NCBI GenBank assembly: GCA_021154985.1
Contig: JAJNQE010000016.1
Span: 1-43,741 of the forward strand
Direction of reading: 5' to 3'
Origin: Hydrogenophaga sp.
GTDB lineage: Bacteria > Pseudomonadota > Gammaproteobacteria > Burkholderiales > Burkholderiaceae_C
Length of the DNA stretch: 43,741 nt
Both the position numbers and the translations under genes were made by a program. Positions 25,797 through 33,095 of this stretch are shown here, piece after piece; the first letter of the stretch is position 1; every line of letters starts with the position of its first letter. Under the pieces are notes generated by a model that was not told the DNA's origin, searched no databases, and worked only from the letters and a program-made list of their open reading frames with translations.

Positions 25797-26501
25797 TCAG
25801 ACGCCCAGATACTCATTGAGCATGTCGGACTTGCTCTCGAGCTCGTTCTTGTTGACCGTGGCCACGATCTGGCCGTGCTCGATCACGTAATGGCGGTCGG
25901 CCAGCGGCGCGGCAAACCGGAAGTTCTGCTCGACCATGACGATGGTCAGGCCCTTGGCCTTGAGCGCGCGGATCACGCGGCCCAGCGTCTGCACGATCAC
26001 CGGGGCGAGACCTTCGGTGATCTCGTCGAGCAGCAAGATGCGGGCGCCCGAGCGCAGGATGCGGGCCATGGCCAGCATCTGCTGTTCACCGCCCGAGAGG
26101 CGCGTGCCCTGGCTGTGGCGGCGCTCCTTGAGGTTGGGAAACATCTCGTAGATTTCGTCCACGCTCATGCCGCCCTCGCCCACCTTGGGCGGCAGCATCA
26201 GGTTTTCTTCGCAGCTGAGCGACGAGAAGATGCCGCGCTCTTCGGGGCAGTAGCCCAACCCCAAGCGCGCAATCTTGTTGGTCGGCATGTGGATGGTTTC
26301 CACGCCGTCGATCTGGATCGAGCCGATGCGTTTGCCCACCAGGCCGAGGATGGACTTGACCGTGGTGGTGCGGCCCGCGCCGTTGCGCCCCAGCAGCGTG
26401 ACCAGCTCGCCTTCGCGGATCTCGAAGTTGATACCGTGCAGCACATGCGATTCGCCGTACCAGGTGTTGAGGTCGGCGACCTTCAAGAGAACCTTGCTCA
26501 T
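25797..26501 (-). CDS. livF: Liv-type ABC transporter ATPase LivF, with Arg in the Walker A lysine position
   Basis: 234 residues. Signature RLSGGEQQMLAMARIL and Walker B ILLLDEITEGLAP are intact. The Walker A motif reads GRNGAGRTTT: the P-loop lysine is replaced by Arg at residue 44 (codon CGC), while the partner LivG has a normal GPNGAGKTT. Arg at this site is often damaging in ATPases but may be tolerated in some LivF lineages; this needs comparison. Its start overlaps the livG stop by 4 bp. Otherwise an ordinary LivF. Confidence 0.9.
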   Translation of the reverse strand: MSKVLLKVADLNTWYGESHVLHGINFEIREGELVTLLGRNGAGRTTTVKSILGLVGKRIGSIQIDGVETIHMPTNKIARLGLGYCPEERGIFSSLSCEENLMLPPKVGEGGMSVDEIYEMFPNLKERRHSQGTRLSGGEQQMLAMARILRSGARILLLDEITEGLAPVIVQTLGRVIRALKAKGLTIVMVEQNFRFAAPLADRHYVIEHGQIVATVNKNELESKSDMLNEYLGV

Positions 26502-27256
26502 GCTTCTTCCACCGTGCCCACATAGGCTTCGAGGACGCGAGGATCTTTCGAGACCGTCTCGTAAGGCCCCTCGGCCAGCACCGAACCACGCGCCAGCACC
26601 GTGATGGTGTCGGACAGGTTGGCGATCACGTTCATGTTGTGCTCCACCATGAGCACCGTGCGGTTGGCCGCCACCTTGCGGATGAGTTCGACCACACGGC
26701 CCACGTCTTCGTGGCCCATGCCCTGCGTGGGCTCGTCCAGCAGCATGAGTTCGGGGTCGAGCGCGAGTGTGGTGGCGATCTCCAGCGCGCGCTTGCGGCC
26801 GTAGGGCAGTTCAACGGTCTGTGTCTGCGCAAAACTGCCCAGGTCCACCTGCTCCAGCAGCGCCATGGCTTCGTCGTTGAGGGCGTACAGGCTGGACTCG
26901 GGTTTCCAGAAATGAAAGCTCGTGCCCAGCTTGCGCTGCAGGCCGATGCGCACGTTCTCCAGCACGGTGAGGTGGGGGAACACCGCCGAGATCTGGAACG
27001 AGCGCACCATGCCGGTGCGGGCCACCTCGGCCGCCTTGCGGTGGGTGATGTCTTCGCCCTTGTAGAAGATCTGGCCCGAGCTCGCCGGCAGGAACTTGGT
27101 CAGCAGGTTGAACATCGTCGTCTTGCCGGCGCCATTGGGGCCGATCAGCGCGTGGATGGAGCCGCGCCGGACCTTGAGGTTGACCTTGTCAACCGCCACA
27201 AATCCCTTGAACTCGCGGGTCAGGTCACGCGTTTCGAGAATGAAGTCCGTGCTCAT
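26498..27256 (-). CDS. livG: Liv-type ABC transporter ATPase LivG
   Basis: 252 residues. Walker A is GPNGAGKTT. The signature is a variant, LPYGRKRALEIA, in place of the usual L-S-x-G-x-x-Q/R. Walker B is LMLLDEPTQGMGHEDV, followed by the H-loop VEHNM. The C-terminal LEAYVGTVEEA matches the LivG tail. It is the first gene of the operon. The leader upstream holds a terminator-like hairpin only 18 bp before the ATG, and the ribosome binding site is weak. Confidence 0.92.
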   Translation of the reverse strand: MSTDFILETRDLTREFKGFVAVDKVNLKVRRGSIHALIGPNGAGKTTMFNLLTKFLPASSGQIFYKGEDITHRKAAEVARTGMVRSFQISAVFPHLTVLENVRIGLQRKLGTSFHFWKPESSLYALNDEAMALLEQVDLGSFAQTQTVELPYGRKRALEIATTLALDPELMLLDEPTQGMGHEDVGRVVELIRKVAANRTVLMVEHNMNVIANLSDTITVLARGSVLAEGPYETVSKDPRVLEAYVGTVEEA

Positions 27257-27273
27257 GAATGTCGATCACCATC

Positions 27274-27302
27274 AAAAAACCCGCAGGCTGGGGGCCGGCG
27301 GG
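27274..27302 (-). terminator. Terminator-like hairpin in the livG leader (possible attenuator)
   Basis: On the minus strand: CCCGC, a single mismatch, GGC, 5-base loop, GCC, GCGGG, then six T. This is a well-formed intrinsic terminator pointing into livG, 18 bp before its ATG. If the livG promoter is the one at 27381-27408, transcripts must read through it, implying attenuation. Alternatively it ends the preceding Bug/FAH operon, whose last stop is at 27485. Confidence 0.7.
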
Positions 27303-27380
27303 CCAGTTGGAAATCCGTGCTCCTGTGTCTTGCGTTGAGGGTTCCGGGAAACACCGGTCAATCGCTATTGGTGTGAGTCC

Positions 27381-27408
27381 ATTGTTAGCGAACTAACGGA
27401 ATTCTCAA
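27381..27408 (-). promoter_or_regulatory. Candidate livG promoter with operator-like dyad
   Basis: On the minus strand TTGAGA (27403-27408), 16-bp spacer, AACAAT (27381-27386). The dyad GTTAG-CGAA-CTAAC (27384-27397) lies across the spacer and the edge of the -10, a good position for a repressor. The predicted leader to livG is about 115 nt and contains the terminator-like hairpin. Confidence 0.45.
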
Positions 27409-27484
27409 CCTAGGGAATTCACCCTGTTCAGTCGCTTTCACGACAGCGCACCCACACCTCGGCATGGGCGCGCACAGGCCGATG

Positions 27485-28459
27485 TCAGTTGACGCGACCG
27501 ATCTGTTTCACCACCTTGAGCATGGTGCCGGCGTCGTCTTTCACGAAACGATCGAACTCCGGCGCATCCTGAAACTGGAACGAGGTACCGGCGTTGGTCA
27601 TGACCTGGATGGTGCGTTCGTCCCGCGTGGCTGCGCGGGCGGCTTCACGCAGCTTGGCCACCACATCGGACGGCGTGCCGGCCGGCACGAAGATGCCCGA
27701 CCACTGCGAGTAGGTGATCGGTACACCCAGCTCCTTGAAGCTCGGCACATCGGGAAGCAGGGCCAGACGGCCTTCACCCCAATGCGCCAGCGCCCGCATC
27801 TTGCCCGCCTTGATCTGGCCGGCCACGCTGGCCGGGCCGCTGGCCACGGCGTCCACCTGCCCGCTGAGCAGGCCCAGCAGGGCCGGGCCGGCGCCGGTGT
27901 AGGGCACGTGCAACATGAAACTGCCGGTGGCCGACTTGAGTTGCTCCATCGGCACGTGCATGGTGCCGTAGTTGCCCGACGAGCCGAACGAGATACGGCT
28001 CGGGTTGGCCTTGGCGTGGGCGATGAATTCGGCGTAGGTCTTCCAGGGGCTGTCGGCGCGCACCACCAGCACGGTCGGATCGGCCGTGATGCGGGCGATC
28101 GGCAGCAGCTGGTTCAGTTCGAACATGGGTGCGCGGTTCAGGATCTTGTCCGCCTCGGGCAGCACCACCACCGAGGAGAGCGCCATCAGCATGGTGTAGC
28201 CGTCGGGCGCGGCCTTGGCCACCTGCGCCATGCCGATGCCACCGCCCGCGCCACCGCGGTTCACCACCACCACCGTCTGGTTGAGGTGCTTGCCCATGGC
28301 CTCGGCCACCGGGCGGCCCACGGTGTCGGCCACGCCCCCGGGTGGGAACGGCACCACCATGGTGATGGGTTTGCTCGGGTAGGCGTCTTGTGCCAGCGCG
28401 GACACGGCGGCGGTGGCGGCCACAGCGGCCAGGCACAGGCTTCGGAAATGTCGGTTCAT
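27485..28459 (-). CDS. Bug/TctC-family tripartite tricarboxylate transporter substrate-binding protein
   Basis: 324 residues from the ATG at 28459, with a GGAGA ribosome binding site. The signal peptide ends VSALAQ. It has the family hallmarks YPSKPITMVVPFPPGG, VVVVNRGGAGGGIGMAQVAK and APDGYTMLM. Bug proteins bind carboxylates in the periplasm, sometimes without a cognate TctAB, and none is seen here. It lies 28 bp after the FAH-family gene, so the ligand is perhaps the acid metabolised by that enzyme. Confidence 0.92.
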   Translation of the reverse strand: MNRHFRSLCLAAVAATAAVSALAQDAYPSKPITMVVPFPPGGVADTVGRPVAEAMGKHLNQTVVVVNRGGAGGGIGMAQVAKAAPDGYTMLMALSSVVVLPEADKILNRAPMFELNQLLPIARITADPTVLVVRADSPWKTYAEFIAHAKANPSRISFGSSGNYGTMHVPMEQLKSATGSFMLHVPYTGAGPALLGLLSGQVDAVASGPASVAGQIKAGKMRALAHWGEGRLALLPDVPSFKELGVPITYSQWSGIFVPAGTPSDVVAKLREAARAATRDERTIQVMTNAGTSFQFQDAPEFDRFVKDDAGTMLKVVKQIGRVN

Positions 28460-28487
28460 GCGGGTTGTCTCCGGTGGTTGTTGGGGG

Positions 28488-29360
28488 TCAGACAAAGGCG
28501 TTCTGCAGCGTGCCGATGCCATCGATCTCGATGCGCACCACGTCGCCCTTTTTCAGGAACACCGGCGGCTTCAGGCCCAGGCCCACGCCGGCGGGCGTGC
28601 CGGTGGCGATCACGTCGCCGGGGTAGAGCGTGATGCCGCGCGAGATGGTCTCGATCAGCGTGGGGATGTCGAAGATCAGGTCTTCGGTGCGGCCGTCCTG
28701 GCGCAGGCTGTCGTTGACCCAGCAGCGCACGCGGGTGTGCTGGCCGTCGAGCTCGTCGGCGGTCACGATCCACGGGCCCATGGGGCAGAAGGTGTCGAAG
28801 CTCTTGCCCATGTCCCATTGCTGATGGCGCATCTGCACGTCGCGCGCGGTCACGTCGTTGACCACTGTGTAGCCGTACACATGCTTCATGGCGTCGGCGC
28901 GCGCGATGTTCTTGCCACCCACACCGATGATCACCGCCAGCTCGGCTTCGTAGTCGATCTGCTCCGACACCGCCGCACCGGGCAACACCACGTTGTCACC
29001 GTGGGCGATCACGCACTCGGGCACCTTGGTGAACACGATCGGCCAGGTGGCCGGGTTGGCGTTGTTGTCCTTGAACACCGACGTCTGCAGCTCCTTGGCG
29101 TGCTCGTGGTAGTTGCGCCCCACGCACCACAGGTTGCGTCGGGGCAGCGGCAGCGGCGCCTCCAGGCGCACCGAGGCCAGCGCAATGGCCGGGCCGGTCA
29201 GCGCGGGCAAGGCCTCGCCCTTGGCAGCGGCCTCGATCAGCGGCAACGCACCGTGCGCCGCCTGGGCAGCGACCAGCGCGAACGCGGTGACGCTCTGGCC
29301 GTCGGATGCGACCTGCCCGACCCGGCGTTGACCTTCATGAACAAACGTAGCGATGCGCAC
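28488..29360 (-). CDS. Fumarylacetoacetate hydrolase-family protein
   Basis: 290 residues from a GTG at 29360, preceded by AGGAG at 5 bases. The longer upstream frame has no coding character and would run across the divergent promoter region. The fold motifs are GRNYHEHAKE, then IDYEAELAVIIG, which supplies two acidic metal ligands, and VVNDVTARDVQMR; the C-terminus has YPGDVIATGTPAGVG. The family includes fumarylpyruvate hydrolase, isomerase/decarboxylases of homoprotocatechuate breakdown, and related C-C hydrolases. The exact substrate is not determined. It forms an operon with the Bug protein and is divergent from a GntR regulator. Confidence 0.88.
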   Translation of the reverse strand: MRIATFVHEGQRRVGQVASDGQSVTAFALVAAQAAHGALPLIEAAAKGEALPALTGPAIALASVRLEAPLPLPRRNLWCVGRNYHEHAKELQTSVFKDNNANPATWPIVFTKVPECVIAHGDNVVLPGAAVSEQIDYEAELAVIIGVGGKNIARADAMKHVYGYTVVNDVTARDVQMRHQQWDMGKSFDTFCPMGPWIVTADELDGQHTRVRCWVNDSLRQDGRTEDLIFDIPTLIETISRGITLYPGDVIATGTPAGVGLGLKPPVFLKKGDVVRIEIDGIGTLQNAFV

Positions 29361-29378
29361 ACAAACTCCTTGATGAGA

Positions 29379-29403
29379 TACCAATAAGTACCAAGAGATA
29401 CCA
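29379..29403. promoter_or_regulatory. Three TACCA repeats at exact 10-bp spacing, operator candidate
   Basis: TACCA occurs at 29379, 29389 and 29399, all on one face of the helix. The array lies 19 bp upstream of the FAH-family GTG start, where it would overlap the promoter or leader. TACCAA/TTGGTA half-sites recur near the divergent GntR gene. Confidence 0.6.
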
Positions 29404-29451
29404 GAAGCGCCTGATGTTAGACCAGCCAGCGCGGTCAGAACACCGGGTTTG

Positions 29452-29510
29452 TACCAAGCAACGCAGGCCCTCTGCCCGATGGCGCCGATTGGTCTGCTTT
29501 GGTATATTGG
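29452..29510. promoter_or_regulatory. Further half-sites and -10 upstream of the GntR gene
   Basis: TACCA at 29452; TTGGT at 29489 and 29499 (10 bp apart, opposite orientation to the array at 29379); TTGG at 29507. TATATT (29503-29508) resembles a -10 and lies inside the half-site cluster, so the regulator could repress itself. A good -35 is not seen. Confidence 0.5.
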
Positions 29511-29517
29511 CTCCACC

Positions 29518-30189
29518 ATGACCATCTCGACCTCCCTGCGCGACACCATCCTCACCCAGTTGCGGGAAGGACACTGGAAAGCCGGCGATCGACTGCCGAC
29601 CGAACGCGAACTGGCGGAGGGCTACCAGGTCAGCCGCACCACCGTGCGCCGGGCACTGTCCGATCTGAAGCAGCAAGGTCTGATCGAGCAGACGGTGGGC
29701 AGCGGCACCTTTGTGGCGCAGCAGGCCGGCTCCAGCCTGGACCGCCAGATCCGGCAGGACTCTGCGCAGCACACCAGCCCGGCCGAACTCATGGAAGCCC
29801 GCCTGGCCCTGGAGCCGGCCATCATCGACCTGGTGGTGCGCAACGCCACCGCCGCCGATTTCGCGCGCATGCTGGCCTGCTGCACCAGCGCCGAGCGCGC
29901 GGCCAGCCTGGAAGAATTCGAGCACTGGGACGGTGAACTGCACGAAGCGATCGCCGACGCGGCGCACAACAGCTTTGTCTCCAGCGTGTTCAAGCTCATG
30001 AAGCAGGTGCGCGCCCAGGGCGACTGGGGCCAGCTGAAAAAGAAAAGCGTCACGCCGGAGCGCCGCCTGGCCTACCAGCGCGAACACCGCCAGTTGGTGG
30101 ACGCCTTGCGCGACCGCGACGCCGCCCGTGCGAAGGCCGGCACGCTCGATCACTTGCTGCACGTGCGGCACAACCTGCTGGGGCACTGA
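29518..30189 (+). CDS. GntR-family (FadR subfamily) transcriptional regulator
   Basis: 223 residues from the ATG at 29518. The winged helix-turn-helix is at the N-terminus (GDRLPTERELAEGYQVSRTT, then VRRALSDLKQQGLIEQTVGSG). The C-terminal FCD-type helical domain starts near residue 85 (ELMEARLALEPAIIDLVVRN) and contains HWDGELHEAIADAAHN with likely metal/ligand residues. It is divergent from the FAH/Bug operon and presumably controls it in response to an organic acid. No ribosome binding site precedes the ATG, and the predicted -10 ends 9 bp upstream, so the mRNA may be nearly leaderless. Confidence 0.88.
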   Translation: MTISTSLRDTILTQLREGHWKAGDRLPTERELAEGYQVSRTTVRRALSDLKQQGLIEQTVGSGTFVAQQAGSSLDRQIRQDSAQHTSPAELMEARLALEPAIIDLVVRNATAADFARMLACCTSAERAASLEEFEHWDGELHEAIADAAHNSFVSSVFKLMKQVRAQGDWGQLKKKSVTPERRLAYQREHRQLVDALRDRDAARAKAGTLDHLLHVRHNLLGH

Positions 30190-30223
30190 GCAATCAGCGC
30201 TGGTGCGGGTGTAACGTCGCACC

Positions 30224-30976
30224 ATGCCCGCCAACTACGCCCGCTACCTCATCGGCACCCAGCGCACCGCCGAATCCAACCGCGAACTGGGTTTTGTGCT
30301 GGCCTTTGTGGCCGGTGCCATCAACGCCGGGGGCTTTCTCGCGGTGAAGCAGTACACCTCGCACGTCACCGGCATGGTGTCCTCGCTGGCCGACAACCTC
30401 GCGCTCGGTCAGCTCGGGCTGGTGGTGGATGCGGCCGTGGGCGTGTTGTCCTTTTTGCTCGGCGCGATGTGCTGCGCCATCATGGTCAACTTTGCAAGGC
30501 GCCGCCAACTCGCCAGCGAATACGCCCTGCCCCTGCTGCTGGAGGCGGGGCTCATCCTGTGTTTCGGCCTGCTGGGCGCGCAGCTGTCCACATTCGAGGG
30601 GCTGCTGGTTCCCTTCACCGTCGTGCTGCTGTGTTTCATCATGGGCCTGCAGAACGCCATTGCCACCAAGCTCTCCAGCGCGGTGATCCGCACCACCCAC
30701 ATGACCGGCATCGTGACCGACCTGGGCATCGAGCTGGGCAAACTCGTCTACTGGAACCGCAACCCCGAACACCCCCTGAAGGTGCGCGCCGATCGCCAAC
30801 GCATGGCGGTGCTGGGCGGGCTGCTGGCGTGCTTCACCATCGGTGGCATCGCGGGCGCCTACGGGTTCAAACAAGTGGGTTACGGCTTCACCGTGCCACT
30901 GGCGCTGCTGCTGGCCGTGCTGGCGCTGGTACCCACGGTGGACGACCTGCTGCGGCACCGAAAAGCCGGAAGCTGA
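30224..30976 (+). CDS. DUF1275 (YoaK-type) membrane protein
   Basis: 250 residues with about six transmembrane segments. DUF1275 features include FVAGAINAGGFLAVKQYTSH followed by VTGMVSSLAD, and FIMGLQNAIATKLSSAVIRT followed by THMTGIVTDLGIELG. Function is not established for the family. It starts 34 bp after the GntR gene on the same strand, so it may be co-transcribed. No strong ribosome binding site is seen. Confidence 0.85.
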   Translation: MPANYARYLIGTQRTAESNRELGFVLAFVAGAINAGGFLAVKQYTSHVTGMVSSLADNLALGQLGLVVDAAVGVLSFLLGAMCCAIMVNFARRRQLASEYALPLLLEAGLILCFGLLGAQLSTFEGLLVPFTVVLLCFIMGLQNAIATKLSSAVIRTTHMTGIVTDLGIELGKLVYWNRNPEHPLKVRADRQRMAVLGGLLACFTIGGIAGAYGFKQVGYGFTVPLALLLAVLALVPTVDDLLRHRKAGS

Positions 30977-31008
30977 CAAGGTTTTGCAACACAGGTCCAA
31001 TCAAGGCC

Positions 31009-31428
31009 ATGAAATACCTGCACACCATGGTCCGCGTGACCGACCTCGAAGCCTCCCTGAAGTTTTACCGCGACGCGTTGGGCCTGGAGGTGGTTCGCAT
31101 CCGCGAAGTGCCGCAAGGCCGCTTCACACTCGCCTTCCTTGCCGCGCCCGGCGACCACAGTGCACAGATCGAACTCACGCACAACTGGGACCCCGAGACC
31201 TACACGGGTGGTCGCAATTTTGGCCATCTGGCCTACCTGGTGGACGACATCTACGCCACCTGCGAACGTTTGCAGGCCCACGGCGTGGCCATCCTGCGCC
31301 CCCCGCGCGACGGTCACATGGCCTTCGTGCGCTCGCCCGACAACATCTCGATCGAGCTGCTGCAAAAAGGCGACGCCCTGCCCCCGGCCCAGCCCTGGGT
31401 GGACATGGCGAACAGCGGGAGCTGGTGA
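31009..31428 (+). CDS. gloA: Lactoylglutathione lyase (glyoxalase I)-type protein
   Basis: 139 residues from the ATG at 31009. The four metal ligands of glyoxalase I are at H5, E55 (QIELTH), H73 (FGHLAYLVDD) and E116 (NISIELLQ), in line with the Ni-type H-E-H-E set. GloA isomerises the methylglyoxal-glutathione adduct to lactoylglutathione. The start is 32 bp after the DUF1275 gene; the open frame further upstream is a shadow of that gene. Downstream, 31429-31571 is a convergent gap with no clear terminator. Confidence 0.88.
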   Translation: MKYLHTMVRVTDLEASLKFYRDALGLEVVRIREVPQGRFTLAFLAAPGDHSAQIELTHNWDPETYTGGRNFGHLAYLVDDIYATCERLQAHGVAILRPPRDGHMAFVRSPDNISIELLQKGDALPPAQPWVDMANSGSW

Positions 31429-31571
31429 GGGGCCCACGGCCCGGGCATCCCGCCGATCACCCCAATCGGCGACAACACATGCATGGCGCGGGCCAGAGCC
31501 CAACCCACGCCGGCAAAGCTGCGGGGCGTGAAAAACGCCCAAGGCTGGTTGGTCGTGGGAGGTCTCGGCGC

Positions 31572-32228
31572 TCAGACCGGTGAGCGTCGCTGCCACCGAA
31601 AGGTGGGCAGGTGGATGCGGCGGTTCGTCGAACCGTTCCAGTCGACCTCAAAACCTTCCAGCTTCAGGACGTCGCAGATGGTTTGAGCCACGGCAACACG
31701 CTGCGCCTCCTGCGCTTCGCTGCGGTCAACATGGCCGTGGGCCAACAGCAGTCCTTCGTTGTCGAGCGCCCCCTCCAGGTCCTGGGTGCTGTAGAACACA
31801 TAGCCGTGGTATTTGTCCTCGGGCGTGTCGTCGTCTGTGATCACGTCCGCCACCGCTTCAATGCCCTGCTCCTGGGTGTCGCCAGCGGAATGCAAGGCGC
31901 AAATGCCCTGATCGTGCAGTCGGAGGAAGGCGCGCTCCAGCTTGTCGACATCGGTGATGGCCGGCCACTGCGCCTCGGCCGAGCGTTTTTTGGCGAATTC
32001 CCTCTCGAGCGTGGCCTTGACCTTGTCCACATCGAACTCCAGGCCCTGTTCGATGTGCTCGTCAATCAGGGCCTGGACAGCCTCTGGAGCGTCGAACCCG
32101 TACCAGATGGCGTGGATCACGTCGCGCTGCAGGTCATCGGTGTCGTCGTCGGCACCGTCTTCGCCGAGGGCTTCATCGAGCGCATCAAAAATGGGGCTTG
32201 GGAGGCTGGGTTGTTTCGGTTGGGTCAT
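31572..32228 (-). CDS. DUF6891-like protein downstream of fliA (paralogue B)
   Basis: 218 residues from the ATG at 32228. The open frame upstream would run across the conserved intergenic element and is rejected. It is soluble and acidic, with no signal peptide. It shares with paralogue A (13758-14342) the motifs IWYGF, WP-x-x-TD-x-D, LHDQGICALHSAGDTQ, PEDKYHGYVFY, and RIHLPTFRWQRRSP. It has a longer Asp-rich N-terminus (DDDTDDLQRD). Function unknown. It follows fliA by 148 bp on the same strand and is the last gene of the flhB-fliA run. The same upstream element as paralogue A precedes it at 32267-32337. Confidence 0.7.
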   Translation of the reverse strand: MTQPKQPSLPSPIFDALDEALGEDGADDDTDDLQRDVIHAIWYGFDAPEAVQALIDEHIEQGLEFDVDKVKATLEREFAKKRSAEAQWPAITDVDKLERAFLRLHDQGICALHSAGDTQEQGIEAVADVITDDDTPEDKYHGYVFYSTQDLEGALDNEGLLLAHGHVDRSEAQEAQRVAVAQTICDVLKLEGFEVDWNGSTNRRIHLPTFRWQRRSPV

Positions 32229-32266
32229 GGTGCATGGGCGTCGGGGTGGAAGAACCGCCGACGATG

Positions 32267-32337
32267 CTAGCCACGCTGCGCCCCGGGCACCAATGGCCGT
32301 TGCCACGCGCCAACGGCTACTGCACCTGCGGTATTGC
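32267..32337 (-). repeat. Upstream element copy B
   Basis: It matches 14373-14445 in block order on the minus strand: GCAATACCGCA, three variable bases, GCAGTAGC, GTTGGCG, variable stretch, CGTGGCTA. It starts 38 bp upstream of the DUF6891-like ATG and 40 bp after the fliA stop. The variable stretch differs by one base in length between copies. Confidence 0.6.
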
Positions 32338-32376
32338 CTGGTCGCTCCAATGCGCTCCAACAAGCGCGAAGCGCCT

Positions 32377-33093
32377 TCAGTGCTCGCGCAGTTTCGAGCG
32401 AAGCCGCGCGATCGACTGGCTGTGCAGCTGGCAGATGCGCGATTCGGTCACGCCCAGCACAGCGGCGATTTCCTTCAGGTTCATGTCGTGTTCGTAGTAC
32501 ATCGACATGATCTGCTGCTCGCGCTCGGGCAGCACGTTGATGGCGGCCACCAGCGCGGTGCGCATGCGGTGGTCCTGCAGCTTGGCTGAGGGGTCGGCCT
32601 CGCTGTCGCCCATGTGGCGATCCAAAAATCCATCTTCGTCGTCGCTGTTGCCGCTGATGTCTTCCAGGTACACCAGCTGGGTGCCGCGCACCTTGGCCAG
32701 CAGGTGCTGGTAGTCGGCGAGTTCCATGCCCAGTTCGGCGGCGATCTCGGACTCTTTGGGCACGCGCTGCAGCTTTTGCTGCAGGCGGCTCACGGCCTGT
32801 TCAATGTCTTTCTGGCTCTTGCGCGAACCACGCGACATCCAGTCGCCTTCGCGCAGCTCGTCGATCATGGCGCCGCGAATGCGCTGGCTGGCGAAGGTCT
32901 CGAACTGCACGCCCTGCGTGGGCTCGAAACGCGCACTGGCTTCGGTCAGGCCGATCATGCCGACCTGGATCAGGTCGTCGAGCTCCACGCTCGGTGGCAG
33001 CTTGGCGATCATGTGATGGGCCAGCCGGCGCACCAGCGGGCTGTATTTCTTCAGCTGGTCGTCGCGGTTGAGCGTGCCTTTGGCGGTGTACAT
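32377..33093 (-). CDS. fliA: Flagellar RNA polymerase sigma factor FliA (sigma-28)
   Basis: 238 residues from the ATG at 33093, with GGAG about 7 bases upstream. Region 2 is clear: YSPLVRRLAHHMIAKLPPSV, then ELDDLIQVGMIGL. Region 3 includes RVPKESEIAAELGMELADY. Region 4 is LPEREQQIMSMYYEHDMNLK followed by the helix-turn-helix AAVLGVTESRICQLHSQSIA. FliA transcribes late flagellar genes such as flgMN and fliC and is held by FlgM. It starts 2 bp after the FlhG-like stop, so the two are translationally linked. Confidence 0.97.
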   Translation of the reverse strand: MYTAKGTLNRDDQLKKYSPLVRRLAHHMIAKLPPSVELDDLIQVGMIGLTEASARFEPTQGVQFETFASQRIRGAMIDELREGDWMSRGSRKSQKDIEQAVSRLQQKLQRVPKESEIAAELGMELADYQHLLAKVRGTQLVYLEDISGNSDDEDGFLDRHMGDSEADPSAKLQDHRMRTALVAAINVLPEREQQIMSMYYEHDMNLKEIAAVLGVTESRICQLHSQSIARLRSKLREH

Positions 33094-33095
33094 CT

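Noticed and set aside
27253..27354. 33-codon frame in the livG leader starting with GTG and ending in a 4-bp overlap with livG
   Set aside because: Tempting as an attenuator leader peptide, but it has no clear ribosome binding site and no run of Leu, Ile or Val codons.
31522..31540. GGGCGT-GAAAA-ACGCCC hairpin between gloA and the DUF6891-like gene
   Set aside because: No T-tract on either strand, so not called a terminator; it is only a 6-bp stem.
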